Below are positions 25,593-37,563 of a stretch of DNA of 64,000 bases, piece after piece. The notes under the pieces were generated by a model. It made no database searches and had not been told where the DNA came from. It worked only from the letters and a program-made list of their open reading frames with translations. The stretch is taken from assembly GCA_963965975.1 (NCBI GenBank), contig OZ014415.1:1741001-1805000 (forward strand), read 5' to 3'. The position numbers and the translations under genes were made by a program. Each line of letters starts with the position of its first letter. Position 1 is the first letter of the stretch. This DNA comes from Xestospongia bergquistia. Lineage: Eukaryota > Porifera > Demospongiae > Haplosclerida > Petrosiidae.

Positions 25593-28500
25593 TTCAAGCT
25601 ATCTTGATATCTCCTGAGAACCAGTCAGTAATGTATGACTCTAATGTCACCTTTACTTGTACAGTACACTCACTTACAGTATCAAATATAACATGGTCAA
25701 CTAATGCAACTTCATCTATCTCTTCTCAACCTGTGGTCATAACCAATAATAATAATACATATAAAAGTGTATTAACATTAACTCAAGTTACATTTGATAA
25801 TATTGGAACATATACTTGTATTGCTATTAATGAAGAAGGAAAAAATACAACAGCGGCTGGTCTCTCTATTTATGGTAAGCAAATGAATAGAAGAAAGAAC
25901 ATTGTGCCATCTTTACATAGTCAGTGCTACTATTCTCTTCTCTCTTGTAGTACCACTACCTACCATACACCTTATACCAGACATGAATGTAACAATTGGT
26001 CTAAATGCAACCTTTACTTGTAAAGCTACTGGATTTGGTCTTACATTTTCTTGGGAAGTGCCATTCCCTCTTACTAATAATAATGGTATTGTTATTGGTG
26101 ACAATACTAGTGAATTGACTGTTGTTAATGTGACAAAACATGCCAATGGAACATATACTTGTTATGTCACTGATTTTATTGGACAAGAAGACATTGCTAT
26201 GGCTGAACTGATAGTTGTTGGTGAGTTTATAAATTATTGTACATTATATGTACATTACAGTTATTGTCGTGCCTTTAAAAAGCCTATTAGTATGTATATA
26301 TGTCACTTGAAATTTATATATATTATTGTTGATTTTAATAAGTAACTCTTTTAAGATGTTTGTAATTTAGCATTTTGGAATTATACTCCTAATACTTAAT
26401 TATATTTCTAATGATTTATCAAACCTTGGTCTCAGTTTAATAAATTCTGTATAATTCTTCGCTTCACTGTATAATCTACTGAATTTATGATATCACATTT
26501 AATTTAAATTATTATATTTCAGTGCTAAACAAGTTTCTTTATTGGTTAATGGTGATTATAAATATATTGAATCAATTTGTTTTGTCCATCTAGTACCTGC
26601 TCCTGATATAAAAATGGATCCTGTAGTTGCAATTAGAATCTACAACACTACATTCAATCTCACTTGTACTGTAACATCATTGACAGTACCTATTATCACC
26701 TGGTCATCATCAGCTCATGCCGGTCTTCCTTTTCAACCATTAATTACGAGTCATATAGCTAGTCACACTAGTATATTAACATTGAAACAAGTCAATTTGA
26801 ATTATACAGGAACATATACTTGTACTGCTGTCAATGAAGGAGGTACAGATACTGGGACAGCTAATATAACTATTGTTGGTAAGGAAATGATAGAATAAAC
26901 ATTTTTGAGAAATGTTGTAACATTTGATATGTGTCTATATGACATGATGTTCTCAGATGTTTCTAGTAACATCATCAGTGCTATAATATACTCATTGTAC
27001 CTTAAGAGCTGTATATTATTGTAATTCATTGATTTAATGTTACTTTCGTTCTCAATTATTTATTTTCAAAATAAGAACAGCTATAAGAATAAGATTGAGT
27101 TGTTTTTTTCATTTGTAGCTCCTGCTACTCTTCATAATGTAAGAGTAACTGAAACCAACTTTACTATCATTGAATTGAGTTGGGAAAGAGTTAGTCCTTT
27201 AAATGGAATTATCACCAATTACACGGTATGTCACTTTAAAGCAACTATAGTATTTTCAAACACACATAGTTAAACACAAACATGATGAATATTGTGATTT
27301 ATTTAATTACTATTGGTTGGATTTAACAGCTACTCTTTTCTAGATATATTGGGGGTGTTACTGGTCAACAACAGACAAAAATTGTGTTACCTCCTCAAAT
27401 GTTATCATATCAATTTACTTCACTTACTGGAGATATGTCATATTCATTTTCTATTAGAGCAGCTACTAATGAAGGAATAGGACAACTTGTTAACATAACA
27501 ACCAGTACTTATGCAGGAGGTAAAAAACATTCTAGTAATAGTTGCAATATAATTGTTATATAGTAGACTAAAAGTCACATATTAATAAAATATATTTTGT
27601 TTTTTTTTGTTATATTTATGTCTGGATTTATCTGTATTTATAAAGCTAGAATTCACATTTTTGTTTAATTTCTTAGTTGCTGAAGTACCTAGGCCTGAAA
27701 TTGTAGCAATTGATGGCAGTACAGATCAATTTAATGTTATTATCGGTAATTTTTCAACTCAATATGGACCACTCAGGTGAGTGACATGCTGTTCACACTG
27801 ATTAATACACCTCTTATTAGCTATCTATATTAACATTTTAAATTATGAATTGCATCATTTTTGTGTTTTTTGGGTGGAAGTCACTTGAATTTGTAATAAC
27901 TTTAAACTTTATCTTTCCGTTTCAGTATTTATAAACTGATCATTGTTACTAACAACAGTGAAGGTCCATTTCCTGATACAACTCTATGTCCACACTCAGA
28001 CAGTAAATGGAAGTCATTGGGATACTATGTTACCAGTCTATTTCATGCTAAGCATGATAATATGACATATACTGTGGGTAATAGGGAAAGCAGACAATAT
28101 CTTGGTGTAACTTATTACAACTCTCCACTGTCTACAGATGTTAGTTATTGTGTGTTTATTTGTTTGTAGTCATCAGCTACTGATCCAGTAAGTCAAGTAT
28201 CCAAGATTAAATGTCTCAAATGAAAGTATAACTTTGTTGGTAAACATTAATTGATATGATATGTTATCATGATTAATAGGAGCAGTCATATGGAGATAGT
28301 CCTTTAAGCAAATCATTTGGTAAGTATTCATACAGGTTAATGATTTTTTAAAACTCTCATTAACATACACTTTCAGAAACTATGCAGGATATAAAAAATT
28401 GTCAAAGACTTTCTAGCAATACCTTTATTTCCTAGCACTGCAACACATTGTGTTTAGGACTTTATTGGTCAAAATGATTCAATAAAATTTTTTCAAGTAA

Positions 28501-29429
28501 CTCAGTCATTTTTAAAAGATAACCTGATGTTATTTTAATTGTTAAGGGGAAAATGGTGTCTGTAGTAAGACAAAAATTGTTGAGTATACATTCACAGATT
28601 TTAACAACCTTGCACAGCATATCTTCGTTGCGTTTCATACAATATATTACTTGAAATAAGGTATAGATTGTATTGGCTTCAGATCAAAGTTTTAGAGATG
28701 GTTCATTTTGTAGTAAAGTATAAACATTTTATGATTTTAGATTTACTACTGATAAATGTTTTACTGATCTGTTTTTTCTTTCCAGTACTTTCATCTGAAT
28801 CTGATTTGAATAATGGACTGTATCTTGTAATTGGTGTAGTAATTACAGCAGCTATATGTTTATCTTGCAGTATCTTACTTATACTCATTATCATGATTGT
28901 GTGTGTTAAGAATTATAAAAAGTACATATTAAATGCTAAGCTAAGATCACAGTAAGTTATCAAAAATGTTTAGATTATTTTAAATTTTTTATTCTATGCA
29001 GGGAAAACACTGACATGGATATTGTTATGACAGTTAGTCCAAGTTATGCTGTAGTAGATAATTCAACTAAATTGTTAGTTGACTATTATTAGTTATCATT
29101 AATTGTACTAATATACTCTATTTATATTCAGTAATGAAGAGCCATTTTATGAGACATTAACAAGTGACAGAAAATCTCACTCAAATTATAAAATTCCAGT
29201 GTTAGTTGACTGCTAATAGTTGTGAATGATCTCAATAATTATAATTATATCTTATAGAAATGAAGTCCCATTATATGATAATTTGCCAGATGAAGAACAT
29301 GACATACCTGTGGTCAATACTGGCACACATGAATATGAGATACCACTTGTTACTACTGATATACCAGTGGCTCCATGTCCAGCTTATACTAATACAAAAT
29401 TCATTGAGACAGAAGTGAAGATAGATTAA
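25593..29429 (+). pseudogene. Receptor B1: 5'-truncated Ig/FN3 receptor pseudogene
   Basis: Exon-like segments: 25593-25874 (Ig, FTCTV and YTCIA), 25951-26220 (Ig), 26594-26878 (Ig), 27119-27225 and 27344-27519 (FN3 halves), 27677-27776, 27926-28187, 28280-28319, 28786-28951 (membrane helix), 29002-29073, 29132-29200 and 29258-29429 (tail). Evidence for loss of function: no signal-peptide, IgGFc-type or Calx-beta exons upstream; segment 27344-27519 is 176 bp against 175 bp in B2 and B4 because of an extra G, which shifts the frame; and a TAG at 28167-28169 stands where B2 has TAT. The Ig order also differs from B2, where the homologue of 26594-26878 precedes that of 25951-26220. The membrane and tail exons are still open (YETL, YDNL, YEIPL), so a short transcript from a new promoter remains possible. 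Confidence 0.75.
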
Positions 29430-29900
29430 CAAGTTAATGTCATGTATATTTGCTTCAATAACTATACAAAACCATTAACTGTATACTAGTGTAGAAATTG
29501 TCAATGTGAGTAAATTCATTAGTTTTTTTATTTTTAGTTCAACTTGTATAAAAATTAAATAATATATGCATTAAACAATAGTCATTAATAATATTCAGAC
29601 AATGTATGAATAATTATATTTGATGTTGATAAAAACATAAGGTATGTATCAATCTAATGATAGAGTGCAAATTGGTTATAAACCTGAGTTATCTATTTCC
29701 TCAATAGATACCTCAGCTTTCTCATTAACATTAAAAGAATTGTTCAGAGTCTTCTGAGTCATCACACTTGTTTGTAACATGACTATCTAGTGTCTAAATC
29801 AATTAGTCAATACTTTTGAGGTTTCTACAGGAAATAGGATAGTATTTAGCTATTTGGATACAAAATCATGGCATCCTTCCTCTGCTATCACTAAACATCA
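29430..29900. other. 3' flank of B1
   Basis: No gene is seen. The flank resembles the sequence after B2, B3 and the orphan tail module (a GTTAATGTCATG-type run and a conserved TTTTTAGTT patch), so it belongs to the duplicated B unit. No canonical AATAAA was found near the B1 stop. Confidence 0.4.
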
Positions 29901-30540
29901 ATCCATCTTGATAACTTCCTCAAGGTCATGACCGTTTTGCATGCTTCAAAAATATTGTCGTTCAAATATTTCAAATACTGCTCAAGAATCAGTATGTTTG
30001 GAAATTTAACATTAAATGTATCCTGTATGGTAGTAACCTTCTCAATCCAAATTTATATAACTCTGACAAGCCATCATTTATTTATATACAGACATTATCA
30101 ATGTTCCTTAAAAATTAAATCATTAATCTCTACTCCTATCAATTACAAACAGTGATGTCCTTATATCACAACTCTGAAAGTACTGATTTCATCCAATCTT
30201 ACATTGTGCATTCCTCATTTTGGTCTTCTTCCTATCACAAAACAGGCATAACACTTCGTTATGCTGCATGTACAACCCTACAGTTGTACCATTTTCTAAT
30301 TAATCACTAATGTACCACACTACAGCCAATAAGAGACCATGTGGCTCATTATGATATATAAAAATACTATAATCTCGTGTAAAGATTTTGCTCACTTGAT
30401 GGCGGGCTTTATTTGGATTGATAATTAAAATTCAACTCACTACGGCGAAATTTTCTTTTATTCTATCGTCTTCATTAATTTATGTCTGCTAAAGTGGACT
30501 CCTCTTTATAAGGAAACCAATAAAAAAGAAGGTAAGGGAA
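29900..30540 (-). pseudogene. Minus-strand coding relic, copy 1
   Basis: It is similar over several hundred bases to 43270-43870, 45820-46660 and 54160-54860. On the minus strand it begins after a TATAAAGAGG at about 30500, contains NPNKARHQVSK, then a degenerate segment like the RxDTAVELYLQHNEMLC piece of copy 2. Several frames are needed, so it looks dead. The family was not recognised. Confidence 0.4.
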
Positions 30541-31039
30541 CGTTCTAAAATGAAACTAAACCTGACTTAGGAGTCAAAGATCAGTACAGAACTGAATATG
30601 GAACATATAATTCATCATGTTAACAATGTTGTCATATTGTTATATTAATATAAGGCCATTGCAATAGAAGTCAGAGATGTAAATAGATTGGCAAAGTTAA
30701 ACAGCATTTTCAAAATGTGTATATGCCAGCATAGATATTTCTGTATGATGTAGTTATAGTTATCATTTCAGCAATAGTATCTATATGACTTGTGCATATT
30801 TGCTAATAAGCAAATTCCATGTTATAATTATGCAGCAAATATATGCTATGTTAGCATAAACGTTTAATAAACTCATACTAAGAGTTGTTAGTAGTGACTT
30901 TAAATCATTATATCATCCAGACAATGATTGGATCCATAAAACTCCATTGATAAGATAACAATGTACACTGTTTCAATTAAAAGAATTTTATAGTTTGTGC
31001 ACTTACACAAACTAATTCCATAAAAGGACATATGTGTGG

Positions 31040-31318
31040 TGTGGTAGGATGTTCATTTTGACAGCCCTTATACACACAATGACACAGCAAAGGTATCTAT
31101 TGATATATAGATGTATTGTAACACCCCTTAGACACAGGCTTAGCAAAGTCCATGAAAAGTTTCTAACTAATGAGATGTTAAACAGAATCTTTATTTGTTT
31201 ATATAGATAGACTACACATTGTATATTCAATAATGACAACATTTTTAGTAATCTCCTTCTTTGTTATTTGAAATATAAATGACCATGGATTGGTTAGATC
31301 AACCAATCTACTTTCAAA

Positions 31319-31417
<99 letters not shown>

Positions 31418-31735
31418 TTAAAGTGAATATTGAAATGAGTTGTAATATCTAAAGACATTAGTGTGTTTATTGTCTAATAAATACTTTGCATTATTATATT
31501 AACTTGATCTAACGAATACATTTGCAAAAAAATTAAAAGAATGAGAGTGGAAAACATTACACACTCTCATTGCTATAATATACTGATTGATAGATGTGTA
31601 GTTAATAATATCTCATTACTTGGATGAGATAACAGATGCTATAAGGGCTGTCACTATGTAATATGTAATAGCTTTGCTGTAACTTTGTGTGTAAAGGGTA
31701 TATATATAATATAGAATTGATAATAGGACATCCCT
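31040..31735. mobile_element. Inverted-repeat (MITE-like) element upstream of B2
   Basis: The left part (about 31040-31320) reads as an imperfect reverse complement of the right part (about 31420-31735). Shared landmarks in opposite orientation are GACAGCCCTTATA, an ACACAAWGWYACAGCAAAG run, TAATGAGAT, and a GGTTAGATCAA run. The centre is a long (TA)n. There is no coding capacity. The same arms occur before B3 and B4. It is most likely a non-autonomous DNA transposon with long terminal inverted repeats; exact ends and target-site duplication could not be fixed by eye. Confidence 0.45.
31322..31414. repeat. (TA)n microsatellite
   Basis: About 93 bp of uninterrupted TA lie between the two arms of the inverted-repeat element. 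Confidence 0.95.
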
Positions 31736-32071
31736 AAATACTACATGCATGCCCTTTTAGGAAGTTTTATTCAAGTACACAAAAGTCCAGTTCCATAATA
31801 ATTAAATACCAAAGCTGTCATTGTTCTCAATTTTTCAATGTTTTGATACACAGGTACACAGTGACTGTTAATTAGTTTAAACAAACAATCTATTTTAGCT
31901 GTGACTCTGTATAACCTAACTACTTATTACAACATTATTATGTTATCAAATAAATATATCATATGGTAATAAATAACAACATTATGTTTAGTAAATGATA
32001 GGAAGTCACTACTTGTTATACCTCATCTCTTGTATTATATCCCTGGTATTTGTGCAGTAACTGTAATCATC

Positions 32072-35000
32072 ATGATCAGAGTGATTGTCATCTTGATGCT
32101 ATTGAATTGCTCTTGTAATGCTATAGTGGACATTGACAAAAGAACCAGAGGTAATAATGACACTTTATAATATACTTTATGTATTGAACATTTCCTAGGT
32201 ATTCCTATGGATGCCTCACATGAAGGGAATTTCTTTTGTTTTGCTTTCTTAAGAAACTGGGGAAACATAGAATCTTTCAATGGTAGAGAAGCTCCTAGAA
32301 ATCTAGGAATCTTTATAACCACACTAAACTCAGATCAAGTTGGTTATCGGATAAGATCTAATAGTACTGGCTATACAAGGAATGGTACAGTCACAGCTGG
32401 AACAATTGTAAGAGAAGAATATATGACACCAAATGTACAAGAGGTGAACATGGAAACATCATCAGTTGGTATAATTGTGGAGACAATTAATTCAAGTCAA
32501 ACAATTCAAGTGATGGGATTTAGTGATTCTTTTGGTTCTAGTGATGGTTTTCTAGCTGTTCCAATAATACAATATAGATCAAATTTTACATATGGTTATG
32601 TTAGTCTAACTGCATCAGGAATGCTTCATAACAGCATGGTAGCTGTAGTTGCTTGTGGTGACATAGTAGAGAATGATATTATCTATTTAACGAAAAATAA
32701 AGCTTCATTCTATGTACCAAGTTCTTATCTAAAAGGTGGATTAGCACATGTTGAGAATGGTGATTTTTTTTCAGCAAAAATGAGTGAATATAATACACTA
32801 GGTTTGCAAAGTTCATCCTATGAATTTACAGGTTTTCGAGCTAACTCTAATAAACCAATTGGTTTCATGACTGGACATGAATGTGCACAAATACAACTGT
32901 ATGAATATGGCTGTGACCATATCATTGAACAGATACCTCCATCTTATACATGGGGTTATAACTTTTTTGTGGCTCCATTTAAAGAGAGAAGAGGTTATTT
33001 ATTTAAGGTCTGGCCAAGATATGAAGGTGCTTCCTTAACAGTGTATTGCACTAACGGAACAAATTTTAGCATCTTAAACTTTCAATTTAATGAAATCAAT
33101 GTAGACAACAGACAAAGGTTTGAACTAAACAATCAATCTTATTGTTATATCCAGTCTGATCAACCATTACTTGTTATGCAATATGGTTTCTCACATGAAC
33201 ATGATAATAACATACAATTTGGTGATCCTAATATGGTTTTAGTAGCTCCTATTAGCCAGTATTTGAACCAACATGTCTTTACTACTAATGTTAGTATGTA
33301 CACTAGGGAGAATGATGATTTCACATCTCACTACATATCAGTTACTGTGTTAGCAAGGTACTTTGTTCCTAATGCCATATTACTAGATGGTATACCATTA
33401 GAACCTAATGTTACTAAATGGAGTATAATTAACTGCAGTCAAAATGATCCATGTGGTTATGGTATTAGTAAGAGAGTTAACATTGGTACTCATATAGTTC
33501 AACATACAAATCCTAATGCTTCTATTAATGTTATTGTATATGGTTGGAGAATTGAAAAAGGATATGCTTATCCAGCTGGATATGGTATGAATCCTATAGG
33601 AGGTTAGTGGTATATAAACATTTAATCTTCTCTATACTCTTTCAACACATAGAAACATTCTACTCACTTGTTGCACTCAATGAATCAGCATTAGAAAGTA
33701 ATCAAGGACCAATGATTGTTCGAGTATATCGATCAGGAGATGTGAGTCAATCATCAAGTGTAAATTTAAGAACATTTACTACATGTAAGTTATGTTAAAT
33801 GTTGTAGTCAATATTTAATTAACAATGTTTTCTCTCCTTTTGATGTATTTATCTTCAGCTGGAGACAATGCAGCAACAAGTCAGTTAAATAATAATATTG
33901 TATAATTAATTTAAAGTAATTTCTAATTTATTAGAAATGTTAAACCTCATTTACTTTTTTGTCTTTTATATAATTGTCAATGAAGTTACTAATTTCCTAT
34001 CATTTCAATATTTTAACATATTGACAAAGACATTGACTGAGTTATATAAAGTCAATATTATTCTACAGTTGGACCTAATGGTGACCTCATATCACAAACC
34101 AAGACAGTCTCCTTTGTATCTGATCAGACATTTGTAGATGCCTCATTTGAGTTCATGGATGATACTACACTTGAATCTGATGAAACATTTGGTGTTGAAC
34201 TTGTTCCAAGAAATGATCTGACTTTTGGTGTACCATCCAGTGTTATAATGACCATTATTGATGATGATGGTAAGAAATATTTAATTATCTCAACATTATA
34301 TTCTTAACAGATACAGGTATTACAATCTTTTTTATTCCTATCCATTATAATATTACTGAGGGAATTAATAATGTGACAGTTACACTGAGAGCTCAAACTT
34401 CCAACCCACTTCCCACATCATCTTCTATTAGAATAAGAGCTCAATCTACAGGATCAGCTACAAGTAATAATTTATCAATTTTACAGCTAATGAATAATTA
34501 ATTGTTTTCATAGGTGGTGTAGATTATGTAGCCTTTGATGAAGTCATTGATCTTCAAACTGGAGCTACTGGGTTCACATATAATGTCACTATTATATCAA
34601 ATCCAGTCACTGAACCAACTGAAACATTAAATGTTATCATTTCTTTTGTATCTGGAGGGACTCTTACAGTCACTCAAGATATAGCAACAATTCAAATCTT
34701 AGATAATGAAAGTAAGAGATTTCTTAATTATCTCAACATTGCATGATTATATTAAAATAATTCAACAATCAACAATCTTAGTTCACACATTTCCCTATCA
34801 GTTATTCATAAAGAAAATGTCTTCTCCAAGAAGTGCAAAATCAAGACCATCCTTTTATTTAAGTGTGTTACATTGTGAATATGATGTTCAAACTGTTTAT
34901 GGTTATTGTGTTATTTTGTTGAGTTAAAAAGTAATGTCAGTGGCAGAGAAAGATCGACAAATCCAATTTTAGAGCAAATTGTGTCTGTGATGTTTAGAAA

Positions 35001-37499
35001 GCTTATGTTAACTTTATAGCTGAGTAACAATGAAGAGATTATCACAAATATTTGAAAATTTGATCAATTTTGTGTGAGATATTAATTTGTTTTCTGTCAA
35101 TACACTAAAATGGATATTACCCAGTCCATCCTTACATAGACACTGCTATTGCATGCTTGATATGTAATAGATAAAGATTGTACTATACTTATAGCCATCA
35201 TCATATGACTGGTTAGACTCTTTGTGGGCATTGTTACTGTAAACTAAACATAATTTTTGATGAAAATATTGGGTGCTATGCATGACTATGCAAATTTAAG
35301 TGTACGTTATTGTTTTAAATTGTCAATAGAATGAGGCTATTGAGATGTTTTGTGAGTTTGTAATTGGAATTATATTATGTATGGTGTTTCTGATTTAACA
35401 AACTTAGCTCTTTTTATTCTCAGTTCAATAAATATTCAGTGGAAAACTTTATCTCATCATATAACATACTACTTTGATTGTTTTATGATATACTATTAAA
35501 TCTAATTTATTTGTTTACTAAACTTGTTCCTTTATCAAATAATGGTAATTACAAATATATTGATTTGGTTTGTTTTTCCATCTAGTATCTGTTCCTAATG
35601 TAACAGTGGATCCTGAAGTTGCTATTATAATATACAACTCTACATTCAATTTCACTTGTACTGTAATATCATTGACAGTACCTAGTATTACCTGGTCATC
35701 ATCAGCTATTTTCAGTCTTCTGTTTCAACCGTCAATTATTACAAGTCATAAAGATACTTATACTAGTATATTAACATTGGAACAAGTCAAGTTGAATTAT
35801 ACAGGAACATATACTTGTACTGCTGTCAATGAAGGAGGTCTAGATACTGCAACAGCTGATATAACTATTGTTGGTAAGGATATATGATAAATAAATTTGT
35901 TTGGGAAACGGTGTAATTTTTGATATGTGTATATATAACATCATCTTAGATAGCATCATCTATGCTATAATTTGCTCCTTTAACTTGAGAGCTATATATA
36001 TATACATATCTTATGATTTAATGTTATGAGCTAAGTGTGTACTTTGTTTTCATTGTCAGTAGAATGAGACTTCTAAAAAGGTTTTGTGATTTTGTTTTAT
36101 AAGAGTATACAATTGGAGTTATACTATGCATGGTTTTTACTGATTTATCAAACTTTGCACTTTTTTCCTCATTTCACTAAATTCTGTAGGAACCTTTATC
36201 TCAATGTATTAAATATATTGTCACATAAACATTCCATCCAGTCTAATTTACTATATTTTAGTACTAAACTTGTTTCTTTATCAGTTAATAGTAATTACAA
36301 ATATATTGAATCAGTTTATTCCCTCCATCTAGTACCTGCACCTATTGTAACACTAGATCCTGAAGTTGCTGTTATAATCTACAACTCTACATTCAATCTT
36401 ACTTGTACTGTAACATCATTGACAGTACCTAGTATTACCTGGTCATCATCAGGTGTTGCTGGTTTTCCCTCTGAACCATCAATTACAAATCATATAGCAA
36501 CTCATACTAGTATATTAACATTGGAACAAGTCAAGTTGAATTATACAGGAACATATACTTGTACTGCTGTCAATGAAGGAGGTCTAGATACTGCAACAGC
36601 TGATATAATTATTGTTGGTAAGGATATATGATAAATAAATTTGTTTGGGAAATGGAGTAATTTTTGACATGTGTATATATAACATCATCTTAGATAGCAT
36701 CATCTATGCTATAATTTGCTCCTTTTAACTTGAGAGCTATATATATATACATATCTTACGATTTAATGTTATGAGTTAAGTGTGTACTTTGTTTTCATTG
36801 TCAGTAGAATGAGACTTCTAAAAAGGTTTTGTGATTTTATTTTATAAGAGTATACAATTGGAGTTATACTATGTATGGTTTTTACTGATTTATCAAACCT
36901 TGCACTTTTTTCCTCACTTCACTAAATTCTGTAGGAACCTTTATCTCAATGTATTAAATATATTGTCACATAAACATTCCATCTGGTCTAATTTACTAAA
37001 TTTTAGTACTAAACCTGTTTCTTTATCAGTTAATAGTAATTACAAATATATTGAGTCAGTTTATTCTCTCCATCTAGTACCTGCACCTATTGTAACACTA
37101 GATCCTGAAGTTGCTGTTATAATCTACAACTCTACATTCAATCTCACTTGTACTGTAATATCATTGACAGTACCTAGTATTACCTGGTCATCATCAGGTG
37201 TTGCTGGTTTTACATCTGAACCATCAATTACAAGACATATAGCTACTCATACTAGTATATTAATATTGGAACAAGTCAAGTTGAATTATACAGGAACATA
37301 TACTTGTACTGCTGTCAATGAAGGAGGTCTAGATACTGCAACAGCTGATATAACTATTGTTGGTAAGGAATATTATAATAGTTTTTGAAAAACGATATAA
37401 TTATTGATATTGTAGATATGACCTTATATTCTCAGACAACATCATCATTTCTATAATATACTGTCCTAATAGCTTGGGAGCTGAATATAAATGCACATA

Positions 37500-37563
<64 letters not shown>

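Noticed and set aside
26001-26186. Minus-strand open frames opposite Ig exons (also near 37838-38023 and 60509-60694)
   Set aside because: They mirror conserved plus-strand Ig exons and repeat wherever that exon repeats; they have no separate splice or start evidence.
31283-31296. GGTTAGATCAACC as a conserved cis-regulatory palindrome of B genes
   Set aside because: It recurs upstream of B genes only as part of the longer inverted-repeat element, including in its opposite arm, so shared descent of the element explains it.
31199-31417. Minus-strand frame with a long Tyr-Ile repeat
   Set aside because: It is the translation of the (TA)n microsatellite.
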